Assembly (NCBI RefSeq): GCF_019668465.1
Contig: NZ_AP024828.1
Span: forward strand, 5,704,001 to 5,768,000
Length of the DNA: 64,000 nt
DNA from: Mycobacterium senriense
Lineage (GTDB): Bacteria; Actinomycetota; Actinomycetes; Mycobacteriales; Mycobacteriaceae
Direction: 5' to 3'
The position numbers were made by a program, and so were the translations under genes. Within the stretch, counting starts at the first letter, position 1. Every line of letters starts with the position of its first letter. Under the pieces are notes generated by a model that worked only from the letters and a program-made list of their open reading frames with translations, was not told the origin of the DNA and did not search any database. This document shows positions 17,434-30,137 of this stretch, one piece after another.

Positions 17434-18228
17434 ATGCTCGAGGTGATCGACAAGGGGTCCTGCACCGCCGAGCATCCGGTGCCGCTGCTCTTCGTGCACG
17501 GCGGCTGGCATGGCGCATGGTGCTGGGAACACTTCCTGGACTTCTTCGCCGACGCCGGCTACCGCGCGGTCGCGATGAGCCTGCGCGGGCACGGCGCCAG
17601 CCCCACGGCCAAGCCGCTGCCGAAGGTGTCGATCGCCGACTACATCGACGACGTCCGTTCGGTGGCCGACGACCTGGGCGGCGCGCCGGTGCTGGTCGGC
17701 CATTCCCTGGGCGGCTTCGTGATTCAGCGCTACCTCGAAGACCGCCGCGCTCCGGCCGCAGTGCTGGTGGGCTCGGTGCCGCCGCAGGGCGTGCTCACCC
17801 TGGCGTTGCGGGTGTGGCGCCGCCGGCCGTCGATGACGGTGGAATCGTGGAGCGATCCCACGCTGCTGAGATTCCTCGCCACGCCCGCGCTGGCCCGCGA
17901 GTACCTGTTCTGCGCCGACACGCCCGAGGCCGTCGTCGAATCCTGCCGGCAGCGCGCCGGGGCCGAGAGCGTTCGCGCCGCCATGACCGACCCGATCGTC
18001 CGCCGCGTGCGGACCAGACGGGTGACCACGCCGATGCTGGTGCTGGGCGCCGAGTACGACGGCTTCGTCAGCGTCCGCGAGGTGCGCAACACGGCGCGCG
18101 CCTACCGGACCGAACCGGAATTCTTTTCGATGGGCCACAACATGATGCTCGAACCGGGCTGGGCCGACGTTGCCGGACGCATCCATGAATGGCTGCAGAC
18201 CCGCGAGACGAAGAGCCCGACACGATAG
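17434..18228 (+). CDS. Alpha/beta hydrolase
   Basis: This 264-residue alpha/beta hydrolase has the oxyanion region LLFVHGGWHGAWCWE, nucleophile elbow GHSLGG (Ser91), and candidate acid and histidine in GAEYDGFVS and SMGHNMMLEP. It resembles small esterase or lipase-like hydrolases of the AB hydrolase-1 class; the substrate is unknown. I prefer the ATG at 17434, preceded by AAGGGG; an ATG at 17398 would add 12 residues that are not family-like. It has no equivalent between ffh and Rv2917 in M. tuberculosis as I recall. The downstream helicase frame stays open back into this gene's end. Confidence 0.85.
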   Translation: MLEVIDKGSCTAEHPVPLLFVHGGWHGAWCWEHFLDFFADAGYRAVAMSLRGHGASPTAKPLPKVSIADYIDDVRSVADDLGGAPVLVGHSLGGFVIQRYLEDRRAPAAVLVGSVPPQGVLTLALRVWRRRPSMTVESWSDPTLLRFLATPALAREYLFCADTPEAVVESCRQRAGAESVRAAMTDPIVRRVRTRRVTTPMLVLGAEYDGFVSVREVRNTARAYRTEPEFFSMGHNMMLEPGWADVAGRIHEWLQTRETKSPTR

Positions 18229-18329
18229 CCAGTCGAGTCGTTACTGCGCCGAAAAGCGTTGGCGTGCTAGATTTCACAGCCGCGACTCAATCGAGTCAGC
18301 CGCGTCGACGAGTAACGAACGGGGGGCCT

Positions 18330-20093
18330 GTGTCGGTGCCGCTCAGCAGCATCCAGGCGCAGGCCGACAGCGCACCCAGCGACACCAGCGACACCGGCGT
18401 GCTGCGTGGTTGGCAGCGCAGGGCGCTGGTCAAGTACCTCGCCGCCCGGCCGCGCGATTTCCTGGCGGTGGCCACCCCGGGCTCGGGGAAAACGACCTTC
18501 GCCCTGCGGGTGGCGGCCGAACTGCTCGGCCAGCGCGCCGTCGAGCACATCACCGTCGTGGTGCCCACCGAGCACCTGAAGGTGCAGTGGGCGCAGGCCG
18601 CGCAGCGCTACGGCCTCGCCCTGGATCCGAAGTTCTCCAACAGCAACGCGCGGATCGCCCCGGAGTATCACGGCGTGATGGTCACCTACGCCCAGGTCGC
18701 CGCGCATCCGACGTTGCACCGGGTGCGCACCGAGCAGCGCAAGACCCTGGTCATCTTCGACGAGATCCACCACGGCGGCGACGCCAAGACGTGGGGCGAC
18801 GCGATCCGCGAGGCGTTCGGCGACGCGACCCGCCGGCTCGCCCTGACGGGGACGCCCTTTCGCAGCGATGACAGCCCGATCCCGTTCGTGACGTACGAGG
18901 CCGGTCCCGACGGGATACGGCGTTCGCAGGCCGACCACACCTACGGCTATACCGACGCTCTCGCCGACGGCGTGGTCCGGCCGGTGGTCTTCCTCGCCTA
19001 CTCCGGGGAGGCCCGGTGGCGCGACAGCGCCGGCGAGGAGCACGCGGCCCGCCTCGGCGAGCCGCTGTCGGCCGAGCAGACCGCCCGCGCCTGGCGTACG
19101 GCGCTCGACCCCGCCGGCGAATGGATGCCTGCGGTGATCACCGCCGCGGATCTGCGGCTGCGCCAGCTGCGCACGCACATACCCGATGCGGGCGGCATGA
19201 TCATCGCCTCGGATCAGACCGCGGCCCGCGCCTACGCCGTCCTGCTGACCAAGCTGGCCGGCGAGGCGCCGACGCTGGTGCTCTCCGATGACCCCGGCTC
19301 GTCGGCGCGCATCAGCGACTTCGCCGCGAGCACCAGCCGCTGGCTGGTCGCGGTGCGCATGGTCTCCGAGGGTGTCGACGTGCCGCGGCTGTCGGTCGGG
19401 ATCTACGCCACCAGCGCCTCGACACCGCTGTTCTTCGCCCAGGCCATCGGCCGGTTCGTGCGGTCGCGCCGCCCGGGCGAGATCGCCAGCATCTTCGTGC
19501 CGTCGGTCCCCAACCTGCTGCAGCTGGCCAGCGAGCTGGAGGCCCAGCGCAACCACGTGCTCGGCGAGCCGCACCGCGTCTCCGAGGGCGACCCGCTGGA
19601 GGACGATCCCGCCACCAAGACACAGGACGAGAAGAGCGACCTCGACAAGGGGTTCACCTCGTTGGGTGCCGACGCCGAACTCGATCAACTCATCTTCGAC
19701 GGATCATCGTTCGGCACCGCCGCTGCGGCCGGCAGCGACGAGGAGGCCGACTACCTCGGCATCCCGGGCCTGCTCGATGCCGACCAGATGCGCGCGCTGC
19801 TGCACCAGCGCCAGGAGGAGCAACTGCAGAAGCGGGCCCAACTGCAAAAGGAAGGCGGGAGGCTGTCGGCGGTCGAGGCTCCGCCGGCCACCGTGCACGG
19901 CCAGCTCCGGGAACTGCGCCGCGAGCTGAACACGCTCGTGTCGATCGCCCATCACCGCACCGGCAAGCCGCACGGCTGGATCCACAACGAACTGCGGCGC
20001 CGCTGCGGCGGCCCCCCGATCGCCGCGGCGACCCGCGAACAGCTGCGCGCGCGCATCGACGCCGTGCGGCAGCTCATCGCCGAGCATTCGTGA
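18330..20093 (+). CDS. SF2 DEAD/DEAH-type helicase (Rv2917 homologue)
   Basis: This superfamily 2 helicase of about 587 residues has Walker A ATPGSGKTTF, motif Ia VVPTEHLKVQW, Walker B DEIHH, motif III LTGTPF and C-terminal motifs VSEGVDVPRL and QAIGRFVRSRR. These are the marks of an ATP-driven duplex DNA translocase of the type III restriction/ERCC3-like branch. I chose the GTG at 18330, which follows a GGGGGG purine run. In-frame starts exist upstream (GTG at 18264, ATG at 18189) and M. tuberculosis Rv2917 is about 626 residues, so the true start may be earlier. The C-terminal part is charged and helical. The role is unknown; no methylase or nuclease partner lies beside it. Confidence 0.88.
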   Translation: MSVPLSSIQAQADSAPSDTSDTGVLRGWQRRALVKYLAARPRDFLAVATPGSGKTTFALRVAAELLGQRAVEHITVVVPTEHLKVQWAQAAQRYGLALDPKFSNSNARIAPEYHGVMVTYAQVAAHPTLHRVRTEQRKTLVIFDEIHHGGDAKTWGDAIREAFGDATRRLALTGTPFRSDDSPIPFVTYEAGPDGIRRSQADHTYGYTDALADGVVRPVVFLAYSGEARWRDSAGEEHAARLGEPLSAEQTARAWRTALDPAGEWMPAVITAADLRLRQLRTHIPDAGGMIIASDQTAARAYAVLLTKLAGEAPTLVLSDDPGSSARISDFAASTSRWLVAVRMVSEGVDVPRLSVGIYATSASTPLFFAQAIGRFVRSRRPGEIASIFVPSVPNLLQLASELEAQRNHVLGEPHRVSEGDPLEDDPATKTQDEKSDLDKGFTSLGADAELDQLIFDGSSFGTAAAAGSDEEADYLGIPGLLDADQMRALLHQRQEEQLQKRAQLQKEGGRLSAVEAPPATVHGQLRELRRELNTLVSIAHHRTGKPHGWIHNELRRRCGGPPIAAATREQLRARIDAVRQLIAEHS

Positions 20094-20113
20094 CCGCCCG
20101 CAAGTAAGCAGGC

Positions 20114-22600
20114 CTAGTCGCCGACGGGTTCCTCGAGCACCTCGACCGCGGGCCCACCCAGCACCGCCAGCAGGCTCTGCTCGACCACGTCCCGCGCGCC
20201 GTGCTCGGCGTCGCCGGCCGCGTCGGCCGCCTCGGCCGACACCGTCACGCAGAACACGTCGGCCGCCGTCGACCCGAAGGTGTTGACCTTCGCCCAGACG
20301 ATGTCGGTGCCCGCCCGTTCCAGCGCGCGGGTCAGCAGCGCGAGCAGTCCGAGCCGGTCCATGGCGCGGACCTCGACGATCAACTGGTCGGGCGAGGCCG
20401 AGTCGACCCACAGGATGCGAGGCGGCGCGCTGGACCGGGTGACGGGCACCCCGACCTGAACCTCGCCGGCCCGGCTGGTCGCCGCGCTGACGGCGTCGCT
20501 GTCACGCTTCTCCAGCGTGCCCAGCACGTCGACGTCGCCGGCCAGCGCGCCGGTGAACTGCTGGCGCAGCAGGCCCGCTTCGGGCGGCGAACCGAACAGC
20601 GGCGACACCACGAATTCGACGATCGCGAACCCCTCGTGGGTGCTGGCCGAGGCCGAATGGATGCGCAGCGAGTTCAACGCCAGCACCGCGGCGGCCTTCG
20701 ATACCAGCCCCCGCTGGTCCGGTGCCGCCATCACCACATCGAGGCGCTCACCACCGCTGGGCGTGATGTTTACCTGCACCCCGCGATCGCCGGTCAGCGA
20801 AAGATATTGCGGTGCAGCGGGTTCTACCTCGGGAAGTGACTCCCCCGCCATCACCAGCCGGCAGCGCCGGACCAGGTCCTCGATCAGCGACGCCTTCCAT
20901 TCGCTCCACACCCCGGGACCGGTGGCCTTCGAATCCGCCTCGGTCAGCGCGTGCAGAACTTCGAGCAGCAGCGCGTCCCCGCTCAGCGATTTCACCACGC
21001 GCTCAATGGTTTTGGGGTCATTGAGGTCGCTGCGGGTGGCCACAATCGGCAGCAGCAAATGGTGGCGGACCAGTTGTGCCAGCAGCTCGACCTCGACCGG
21101 CGGCATGCCCAGCCTGGGCCCGATCTCGAGCGCCAGGCCCGCACCGAGCACGCTGTGATCGACGCCGCGGCCCTTGCCGATGTCGTGCAGCAGCGCGCCC
21201 AGCGCGAGCAGGTCGGGTCGCGCCACCCGGGTGGACAGCGGTGCGGCGTTGACGGCCGTCTCGATGACGTGGCGGTCCACCGTCCACTTGTGCGCGACGT
21301 CGCGGGGCGGCAGGTCGCGGATGGCATCCCATTCGGGTAGCAGCCGGCCCCACAGCCCGGTGCGGTCCAGCGCCTCGATCGTCGCCACCGTGGTCGGGCC
21401 GGCGGACAGCACAACCAGCAAGTCGTCCAACGCCTCTCGCGGCCACGGCACCGGCATCTCGGGCGCGTTGGCGGCCAGCCGGCTCAACGTGGCGGCGCCG
21501 ATCGGCAACCCGGTATCGGCCGATGCGGCTGCCACCCGCAACACCAGACCCACGTCGGTATCGGGGCGTGCGTCGCGGGCAAGCACGATCTCTCCGGCAT
21601 ATTCGACGACGCCCTCGTCCAGCGGACGCCGCTTGGGGCGCCGCACCAGGGCCGTCACCCCGCGGCGCGGTAGGGCGTTCTCGGCGGTCCGAATGCCCGT
21701 CTCGGTGTGGTAGGCGATGGTGCGCCCGGCATCAGATAGCTTGCGCGCCAAGTCAAATCGGTCCCCGCTGTGCAGGGCGGCGCTGATCTCGTCGGCGTAT
21801 TGGGCCTGCAGCTGATCACGTCCGCGTCCCGACACCCGGTGCAGCTCGGTGCGCACGTCGAGCATTGTCAGGTGGGCATCGTCGAGGGACCCCCCGGGCG
21901 ATTCCGGGCGCGCCATGCCGTGGCGGTCGATCAGCTGAGCCACGCCCAGCGCGTCGAGCAGTTGGACATCGCGAAGGCCGCCGCGACCCGACTTCAGGTC
22001 CGGCTCGGCGCGCTGCGCGATGCGGCCACACCGGTCCCAGCGGGCCTGCGTCATTTCGACGAGCTCGTTCATGCGGGAGCGAATTGCGCTGCGCCACTGG
22101 CGGCGTGCGCCGGCGATCAACTCATCGGACAGCCGCGCGTCGCCGGCGATGTGGCGGGCGTCCAGCATGCCCAGCGCCGCGATCATGTCGGCATTGGCGA
22201 CGCCGAGGGCCCCGGACACGGTTCGCACGCTGTGGTCGAGCCGAACGTTGGCGTCCCACAACGGATACCACAACTTGTCGGCGACCTTGCCCAGCACGTC
22301 GTCGGACTTGTTGTCGTGCAACAGCATTAAATCAAGGTCGGAATACGGCAACAGCTCATGGCGACCCAGGCCGCCGATCCCGACGACCGCAAAGCCGCTG
22401 CCGTCGGTGATCCCGATCTCGGCGGCCTTGGCCATCAACCATGATTCGTGCAGATCCAGCCAGGCATGCCGCAGTTCGGCGGCATGCAGCTTGCTGCCCT
22501 CAGACAGCAGTTGGCGCCGCGAGGCAGCCAGATCGACTGCCCCGCAGGCGCTTTCTGTCCCGCTCAGGTACCCGGACGAGTCAGGGTCGTTCGGGGTCAT
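20114..22600 (-). CDS. glnD: [Protein-PII] uridylyl/adenylyltransferase GlnD
   Basis: GlnD modifies the PII protein according to nitrogen status. The 828-residue protein has the nucleotidyltransferase motif [20 protein letters not shown], an HD domain with [20 protein letters not shown], and two C-terminal ACT glutamine-sensor domains (near 630-710 and 745-815). In actinobacteria the modification is adenylylation of Tyr51. It is the third gene of the amt-glnB-glnD unit, 45 nt after glnB. All domains are present and full length. Confidence 0.96.
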   Translation of the reverse strand: MTPNDPDSSGYLSGTESACGAVDLAASRRQLLSEGSKLHAAELRHAWLDLHESWLMAKAAEIGITDGSGFAVVGIGGLGRHELLPYSDLDLMLLHDNKSDDVLGKVADKLWYPLWDANVRLDHSVRTVSGALGVANADMIAALGMLDARHIAGDARLSDELIAGARRQWRSAIRSRMNELVEMTQARWDRCGRIAQRAEPDLKSGRGGLRDVQLLDALGVAQLIDRHGMARPESPGGSLDDAHLTMLDVRTELHRVSGRGRDQLQAQYADEISAALHSGDRFDLARKLSDAGRTIAYHTETGIRTAENALPRRGVTALVRRPKRRPLDEGVVEYAGEIVLARDARPDTDVGLVLRVAAASADTGLPIGAATLSRLAANAPEMPVPWPREALDDLLVVLSAGPTTVATIEALDRTGLWGRLLPEWDAIRDLPPRDVAHKWTVDRHVIETAVNAAPLSTRVARPDLLALGALLHDIGKGRGVDHSVLGAGLALEIGPRLGMPPVEVELLAQLVRHHLLLPIVATRSDLNDPKTIERVVKSLSGDALLLEVLHALTEADSKATGPGVWSEWKASLIEDLVRRCRLVMAGESLPEVEPAAPQYLSLTGDRGVQVNITPSGGERLDVVMAAPDQRGLVSKAAAVLALNSLRIHSASASTHEGFAIVEFVVSPLFGSPPEAGLLRQQFTGALAGDVDVLGTLEKRDSDAVSAATSRAGEVQVGVPVTRSSAPPRILWVDSASPDQLIVEVRAMDRLGLLALLTRALERAGTDIVWAKVNTFGSTAADVFCVTVSAEAADAAGDAEHGARDVVEQSLLAVLGGPAVEVLEEPVGD

Positions 22601-22645
22601 GCCCTCCCGGCCCGCCCGGGTTGAATCAGCAATTGACAGCGGATG

Positions 22646-24414
<1,769 letters not shown>

Positions 24415-24494
24415 TCGCAATCTCCTCCGGTCGGCCCACAAACTGGCCGCCAGACATGCGTCTGATGACCTGTCCAGAACATTGCGAGATTGTT

Positions 24495-24532
24495 GTTTCG
24501 GCGATGGTGCCGCCGTGTTTCAGCGGGATTAA
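24495..24532 (-). promoter_or_regulatory. Putative GlnR binding sites upstream of amt
   Basis: On the minus strand two GAAAC half-sites (24517-24521 and 24495-24499) are spaced exactly 22 bp apart. A weak first half-site, TTAAT, lies at 24528-24532 (11 bp before the first GAAAC). The actinobacterial GlnR consensus is alternating GTnAC and GAAAC half-sites spaced 11 bp, and amt is a known GlnR target in mycobacteria. The intermediate GTnAC half-site is poorly conserved (GCACC). Confidence 0.4.
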
Positions 24533-24557
24533 CGTCCCGCTCCCGGTGTAAGGGGTT

Positions 24558-25901
24558 TCAGCCCAGCAGCGCGTCGACGAAAGCGGCCGGTTCGAACGGC
24601 GCGAGATCGTCCGGGCCTTCCCCGAGCCCGACGAGTTTGACCGGCACGCCGAGTTCCTGCTGAACCCGAAAGACGATGCCGCCCTTGGCCGTTCCGTCCA
24701 GCTTGGTCAGCACCGCACCGGTGATCTCGACCACCTCGGCGAACACCCGGGCCTGGGCCAGCCCGTTCTGCCCGATGGTGGCGTCGAGCACCAGCAGCAC
24801 CTCGTCGACCGCGGCACGCCGGGTTACGACCCGCTTAACTTTGTCGAGCTCGTCCATCAGCCCAACCTTGGTGTGCAGCCGCCCTGCGGTGTCGATGAGC
24901 ACCACGTCGGCGCCCGCGACGATGCCCTTGTCGACGGCGTCGAAGGCCACCGAGGCCGGGTCGGCGCCTTCGGGCCCGCGCACCACTTCCGCGCCCACCC
25001 GCGACGCCCAGGTCTGCAGCTGATCGGCGGCGGCGGCGCGGAACGTGTCGGCGGCGCCCAGCACGACGCGCCGCCCGTCGGCCACCAGGACCCGGGCCAG
25101 CTTGCCGACGGTCGTGGTCTTTCCGGTGCCGTTCACGCCCACGATCAGTAACACCGAGGGATGGTCGTCGTGCGGCAGCGCCCGGATCGACCGGTCCATG
25201 CCGGGCTGCAACTCCTTGATCAGCACGTCGCGCAGCACGGCCTTGGCGTCGGCCTCGGTGCGCACGTCGCTGCTGGCCAGCCGGCTGCGCAGCTGGGAGA
25301 TCACCGATTCGGCAACCACCGGGCCCAGGTCGGCGACCAGCAGCGTGTCCTCGACGTCCTGCCAGGCGTCTTCGTCGAGGTCGCCGCCGCCGATCAGGCC
25401 CAGCATGCTGCGGCCGAGCGCGTTCTGCGACCTGGCCAGCCGGCCGCGCAGCCGCTCCAGCCGGCCCTCGGTGGGCGCGATCTCCTCGATCTGGGGGCCC
25501 GCCGGGGCTTCGGGCGCCGGTGCCTCCGGGGCGGGCGGGGCCTCCGGCGCGGGCGGGGCCTGAACGGTCGGTGGTGGCGGGGCAGCCGGGGCCTCGGGCG
25601 CGGGCGCGGGTTCGGGGAGTTCGACCTCGGAGATGGTCCGCCGCGGCGCGTCGCGCGGAATGGCCGCGTCGTCGCCTACTGAGGGCAGACCGGTGGTGTC
25701 GAGCCGGTCGGCCGTCGTGGTCTGGCTGAAGGTGATGCCCGAGGACGCGGTGTAGCCGCCGGACCGGTCGATCGCCCCGGGCTCGGTCCGGGTCGAGAAG
25801 CTGATGCGGCGCCGCCGATACCGCAGCAGGCCCAGGACCAGCGCGGTGATGACGACCAGGGCAGCGACGACCGCGATGGCGATCCAAAGACCTTGTGACA
25901 C
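24558..25901 (-). CDS. ftsY: Signal recognition particle receptor FtsY
   Basis: FtsY docks the Ffh-ribosome complex at the membrane. The 447-residue protein has an N-terminal membrane helix (about residues 5-27, WIAIAVVAALVVITALVLGL), a long Pro/Ala/Glu-rich linker (about 80-145) and an NG GTPase domain. The domain shows GVNGTGKTTTVGKL, GAADTFRAAA, LIDTAGRLHTK and TKLDGTAKGG. The membrane helix and acidic linker are typical of actinobacterial FtsY. It lies between the amt unit and smc on the same strand, about 90 nt from smc. Confidence 0.97.
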   Translation of the reverse strand: MSQGLWIAIAVVAALVVITALVLGLLRYRRRRISFSTRTEPGAIDRSGGYTASSGITFSQTTTADRLDTTGLPSVGDDAAIPRDAPRRTISEVELPEPAPAPEAPAAPPPPTVQAPPAPEAPPAPEAPAPEAPAGPQIEEIAPTEGRLERLRGRLARSQNALGRSMLGLIGGGDLDEDAWQDVEDTLLVADLGPVVAESVISQLRSRLASSDVRTEADAKAVLRDVLIKELQPGMDRSIRALPHDDHPSVLLIVGVNGTGKTTTVGKLARVLVADGRRVVLGAADTFRAAAADQLQTWASRVGAEVVRGPEGADPASVAFDAVDKGIVAGADVVLIDTAGRLHTKVGLMDELDKVKRVVTRRAAVDEVLLVLDATIGQNGLAQARVFAEVVEITGAVLTKLDGTAKGGIVFRVQQELGVPVKLVGLGEGPDDLAPFEPAAFVDALLG

Positions 25902-25988
25902 GCTGACATTGTTTCAGGGGCAGCGTGGCCGCCCGGCAGCCACCACCTCGGGCGCGCTAATCGGATGGCGCCGGCCCGCGTCGCGCGG

Positions 25989-28900
25989 CTACGACGAACT
26001 GGTGACCAGCTGGTCCACCTGCTGGCCACGCATCCGCTGCGAGATGACGGCGGTGATGCCATCGCCCTGCATGGTCACGCCGTAGAGCGCGTCCGCGACC
26101 TCCATCGTCGGCTTCTGGTGCGTGATGATGAGGAGCTGCGAGCGCGCCCGCAACAGCTCGAACAGCGAGATCAGTCGCCGCAGGTTGGTGTCGTCGAGGG
26201 CGGCCTCCACCTCGTCCATGATGTAGAACGGCGACGGGCGGGCGCGGAAGATCGCGACCAGCATCGCCACCGCCGTCAGCGCCTTCTCGCCGCCGGACAG
26301 CAGCGACAGCCGGGTGACCTTCTTGCCCGGCGGGCGGGCCTCGACCTCGATGCCGGTGGTGAGCATGTCGTCGGGGTTGGTCAGCCGCAGTCGGCCCTCA
26401 CCGCCGGGGAACAGCACGGTGAAGACCTCGGTGAACTCGCGTTCGACGTCGGTGTAGGCCTCGCTGAACACCTGCAGGATGCGGGCATCGACCTCGTCGA
26501 CCACCCCGAGCAGGTCCCTGCGGGCGGCCTTGACGTCTTCGAGCTGGGTGGACAGGAAGTTGTAGCGCTCCTCGAGCGCGGCGAACTCCTCCAGCGCCAG
26601 TGGGTTGACCCGGCCCAGTTCGGCCAGCTCACGCTCGGCCCGCTTGGCCCGCCGCTCCTGGGTGGGCCGGTCGTAGGGAATCGGCGCGGGAGCGAATACC
26701 TGTTCGCCGCGGTCCTTGGCCTGCTCGTATTCGGCCATCTCCAGCTCGGAGGGCGGCAGCTGATTCTCCGGGCCGTACTCGGCGATCAGGTCGGCCGGCG
26801 CCATGCCGAACTGCTCGAGCACCATCTGTTCGAGCTGCTCGATCCGCATGGCCGCCTGGGCGTTGGCCACCTCGTCGCGGTGCAGCGAATCGGTCAGGGC
26901 GGCCACCCGGGCGTTCAACGCGTTCACCTCGTCGCGCACCGCGGCCATCGCGGTCGCCCGCTGCTGGCGTTCGGCGGTCAGGGCGTCGCGGATCTTGGAG
27001 GCGGCATCGACGACCCCGTTCAGGCGCTGCGCCAGCTGCCGCCCCGAGTCGGCCACCGCCGCCGCCACCGCGGCGGCACGCAGCCGTGCCTCCCTCGCCT
27101 GCTGGGCCCGCAACCGGGCGTCGCGTTCGGCCGCGGCCGCGCGGCGCAACGAATCCGCCCGCCCGCGAACCGCATTCGCACGCTCCTCGGCGGTCCGCAC
27201 CGCCAGCCGGGCCTCCACCTCGACGCTGCGGGCGGTTTCGGTCGCCGCAGCGATCTCCTGACGGTTCACGGGTTCTTCGGTCGGCGCGTCCTGGCTCTCC
27301 TGAGCGTTGCGCAGCCGGGTTTCCAGCTCGGTGACTTCGGCGACGGTCTGGGTCCGGCCCGCCTCGAGCTCTTCCCGCTGCCGCAGCAGCCTGCTCCACT
27401 CGTCCTCGGACCTCCGGGCCTCCTGGCCGAGCCGGCCCAGCTGCTCGTACATCCCGGAGATCTCGCTGTCGGACTCGTTGAGCGCGGCCAGCGCCTGCTC
27501 GGCCGAGTCCTGACGGGCAGCCTGCTCGGTCAGCGCCCCGGACAGCGCCGCGGTCAGCTGGGCGACCCGGGCCTCCGCGGCGGTCAGCTCGTCGCCGGCC
27601 TTGTCGATCTCCGAGGTCACCTCGAGCGTGGACAGCTTGCGGTCCGAGCCGCCGGTCACCCAGCCGGCGCCCACCAGGTCACCGTCGAGCGTGACGGCGC
27701 GCAGCCGGGGGTGCGCCGCCACCAGGGCCAGCGCCTGGTCCAGGTCGTCGACCACCGCGACGCCGGAGAGCATGGCAGTGATCGCGCCGCGCAGCCGCGC
27801 CGGAGCGTCGATGAGGTCGAGCGCCCACCGCGCGCCCGCCGGGGCGGGCTGCGGCGGGGGCTGATCGGCGGGCCAGTCGCCCAGCACCAGTGCGGCGCGG
27901 CCACCGTCCGCCTCCTTGAGGGCGGCGACGGCCGAACGGGCCGCGCCGAAGCTTTCGGCGGCCAGCGCGTCGGCCGCCGATCCCAGCACCGCGGCCAGCG
28001 CCGCCTCGTAGCCGGGGCGAACCTTGACCAGCTTGGCCATCGGCCCCAAAAGCCCTGTGCCGCCGTGGTTTTGGGTGAGCCACGCCGCGCCGTCCTTGCG
28101 GTCGAGCCCGATCGCGAGCGCGTCGATGCGGGCCCGCAACGACGCCACCTGGCGTTCGGCGTCCCGCTCGGCGGACTGCAGCTCGGCCACCCGCTCGTCG
28201 GCCAGCCGCAGCGCGGCGACGGTGCGCTCGTGGTGTTCGTCCAGACCGACCTCGCCCTGATCAAGTTCACCGACCCGGCCCTGCACGGTCTCGAATTCCA
28301 CCTTGGCCTGCTGCGCGCGGGCGGCGGCCTGTTCGATGCGTTCGGACAGGCGCGCCACGCTGTCGTCGATCGATTCGACGCGCGCCCGCATCGTCTCCAC
28401 CTGACCGGCCAAGCGCGCCAAGCCTTCTCGGCGATCCGCCTCGGCGCGCACCGCCGCCATGTGGGCCCGGTCGGCCTCGGCGGCTTCGCGCTCGCGCTCG
28501 GCCAATTCGGCACGGGCGCCGTCCAGACGGGTGCGCGCCCCGGCCAGTTCGGCGAGCAGCTGCCGCTCGGCGACCGCGACCTGCTCGGCCTCGGCTTCCA
28601 GCGCGTCGGGGTCGGTGTCGCTGGGGGCGATCGGCTCCACATCGAGGTGGTGGGCCCGCTCGCTGGCGATGCGCACCGTCGCGGCGACCCGCTCGGCCAG
28701 CGCGGACAGCGCGAACCAGGTGTGCTGCACCGACTCGGCCCGGCTCGACAGTTCGCCGACGGCGGCCTCGTGGGTGGTCAGCTCCTCGGACGCCACGGCC
28801 AGCCGCGACGAGGCCTGGTCGTAGTCGCGGCGCATGGCGGCCTCGGCCTCGAAGATGGCCTCGCGCTCGCCCTGCCGGTTGACCAGGTCGTCGGCGGCCA

Positions 28901-29585
28901 GCCGCAGCCGGGCGTCACGCAGGTCGGCCTGGATGGTCTGGGCGCGACGGGCCACCTCGGCCTGGCGGCCCAGCGGCTTGAGCTGGCGGCGCAGTTCGGT
29001 GGTCAGGTCGGTGAGGCGGGCCAGGTTCGCCGACATCGCGTCGAGTTTGCGGAGCGCCTTTTCCTTGCGCTTGCGGTGCTTGAGCACACCGGCGGCCTCT
29101 TCGATGAACGCGCGACGGTCCTCCGGCCGCGACTGCAGGATCTCGTCGAGCTTGCCCTGCCCGACGATGACGTGCATCTCCCGGCCGATCCCGGAGTCGC
29201 TCAGCAATTCCTGAACATCCATCAAACGGCAACTGCTGCCGTTGATTTCGTACTCGCTGGCGCCGTCGCGGAACATCCGCCGCGTGATCGACACCTCGGA
29301 GTATTCGATGGGCAGCGCGTTGTCGGAGTTATCGATGGTGACGGTGACCTCGGCGCGGCCCAGCGGGGCTCGCGACGAGGTCCCGGCGAAGATGACGTCT
29401 TCCATCTTCCCGCCGCGCAGCGTCTTTGCGCCCTGCTCCCCCATGACCCAGGCCAGCGCGTCGACGACGTTGGATTTGCCGGAGCCGTTGGGCCCGACGA
29501 CGGCGGTGATGCCCGGCTCGAAGCGCAGAGTCGTCGGCGAGGCGAAGGACTTGAAGCCCTTCAGCGTCAGACTCTTGAGGTACAC
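25989..29585 (-). CDS. smc: Chromosome segregation ATPase SMC
   Basis: SMC dimers form the bacterial condensin ring with ScpA and ScpB. The 1198-residue protein has Walker [15 protein letters not shown] in the N-terminal head. Two long coiled coils (about 170-490 and 660-1000) flank the hinge (about 500-650, including [20 protein letters not shown]). The C-terminal head has ABC signature [15 protein letters not shown] followed by Walker [14 protein letters not shown]. Length matches mycobacterial SMC (about 1205). The start is the first [17 protein letters not shown], the universal SMC opening. A 258-bp leader region with a striking dyad lies upstream. Confidence 0.97.
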   Translation of the reverse strand: MYLKSLTLKGFKSFASPTTLRFEPGITAVVGPNGSGKSNVVDALAWVMGEQGAKTLRGGKMEDVIFAGTSSRAPLGRAEVTVTIDNSDNALPIEYSEVSITRRMFRDGASEYEINGSSCRLMDVQELLSDSGIGREMHVIVGQGKLDEILQSRPEDRRAFIEEAAGVLKHRKRKEKALRKLDAMSANLARLTDLTTELRRQLKPLGRQAEVARRAQTIQADLRDARLRLAADDLVNRQGEREAIFEAEAAMRRDYDQASSRLAVASEELTTHEAAVGELSSRAESVQHTWFALSALAERVAATVRIASERAHHLDVEPIAPSDTDPDALEAEAEQVAVAERQLLAELAGARTRLDGARAELAEREREAAEADRAHMAAVRAEADRREGLARLAGQVETMRARVESIDDSVARLSERIEQAAARAQQAKVEFETVQGRVGELDQGEVGLDEHHERTVAALRLADERVAELQSAERDAERQVASLRARIDALAIGLDRKDGAAWLTQNHGGTGLLGPMAKLVKVRPGYEAALAAVLGSAADALAAESFGAARSAVAALKEADGGRAALVLGDWPADQPPPQPAPAGARWALDLIDAPARLRGAITAMLSGVAVVDDLDQALALVAAHPRLRAVTLDGDLVGAGWVTGGSDRKLSTLEVTSEIDKAGDELTAAEARVAQLTAALSGALTEQAARQDSAEQALAALNESDSEISGMYEQLGRLGQEARRSEDEWSRLLRQREELEAGRTQTVAEVTELETRLRNAQESQDAPTEEPVNRQEIAAATETARSVEVEARLAVRTAEERANAVRGRADSLRRAAAAERDARLRAQQAREARLRAAAVAAAVADSGRQLAQRLNGVVDAASKIRDALTAERQQRATAMAAVRDEVNALNARVAALTDSLHRDEVANAQAAMRIEQLEQMVLEQFGMAPADLIAEYGPENQLPPSELEMAEYEQAKDRGEQVFAPAPIPYDRPTQERRAKRAERELAELGRVNPLALEEFAALEERYNFLSTQLEDVKAARRDLLGVVDEVDARILQVFSEAYTDVEREFTEVFTVLFPGGEGRLRLTNPDDMLTTGIEVEARPPGKKVTRLSLLSGGEKALTAVAMLVAIFRARPSPFYIMDEVEAALDDTNLRRLISLFELLRARSQLLIITHQKPTMEVADALYGVTMQGDGITAVISQRMRGQQVDQLVTSSS

Positions 29586-29682
29586 GGCGAGCCAGACTAC
29601 CGCTCAAATCACCCCGGACGGCTGCACCGAGGGTGTCGGCAGGGTCCGAAATATCGTCGCGCTTCGAGCGGTCGGCGCACTG

Positions 29683-29810
29683 GTCACAGTGGTCACATCC
29701 GCCACGGAGAGCGGGTGATTATGACCTTCCGAATCACGCTAGCGCCGGCGCTAGCGCGTTTCACACTCGACCATCGGTGCTCCAGGTGGTGCCGGTGTGA
29801 CAGATGTGAC
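29683..29810. repeat. Symmetric dyad upstream of smc: 20-bp palindrome with outer paired hexamers
   Basis: CGCTAGCGCCGGCGCTAGCG at 29737-29756 is a perfect 20-bp palindrome. GTCACA occurs at 29683-29688 and 29692-29697, and its complement TGTGAC at 29796-29801 and 29805-29810. The outer pairs are placed exactly symmetrically around the palindrome centre (29746.5). Inner arms between them do not pair. It lies between acyP and smc, which are both transcribed leftward, where it could hold a smc promoter and operator. Confidence 0.7.
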
Positions 29811-29843
29811 GGACGGAAGGCCGCCGCGGGCCCGGACGTGTCG

Positions 29844-30137
29844 TCAGCGCTCGACGAAACCCTCGAATCGCTCCTGCGGCTGCGACCACTCTGCGACCAC
29901 CTTGTCGACGTGACCGGGCCGCGACGGCCAGGCCGTGCCGCCTTCCAGCAGGTGCAGCAGCCGCTCGCCGGCCGCCCGCGGACCCTGGGCGACCACCAGG
30001 ACGCGGCCGTCGGCCTGGTTGGCCGCGTAACCGGTGAGGCCCAGCTCCAGCGCACGGCAGCGCGTCCACCAGCGGAAACCCACCCCCTGGACCCGGCCGT
30101 GCACCCAGGCGGTGAGTTGGGTGTCAGGCTCCGGCAT
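29844..30137 (-). CDS. acyP: Acylphosphatase
   Basis: Acylphosphatase hydrolyses carboxyl-phosphate bonds. The 97-residue protein has the signature VHGRVQGVGFRWWTRCRALE with the catalytic Arg in VQGVGFR, and the second motif LTGYAANQADGRVLVVAQG with the catalytic Asn. The ATG at 30137 gives the normal family length and overlaps the end of the osmC-like gene by 14 nt, which suggests co-transcription. Its M. tuberculosis counterpart is Rv2922A, next to smc. Confidence 0.95.
   Translation of the reverse strand: MPEPDTQLTAWVHGRVQGVGFRWWTRCRALELGLTGYAANQADGRVLVVAQGPRAAGERLLHLLEGGTAWPSRPGHVDKVVAEWSQPQERFEGFVER

Noticed and set aside
29721..29840. A small plus-strand ORF starting MTFRITLAPALARFTLDHRC with CxxC-like pairs
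   Set aside because: Its Cys-rich part arises from the TGTGAC repeats and it runs antisense into acyP; no homologue recognised.
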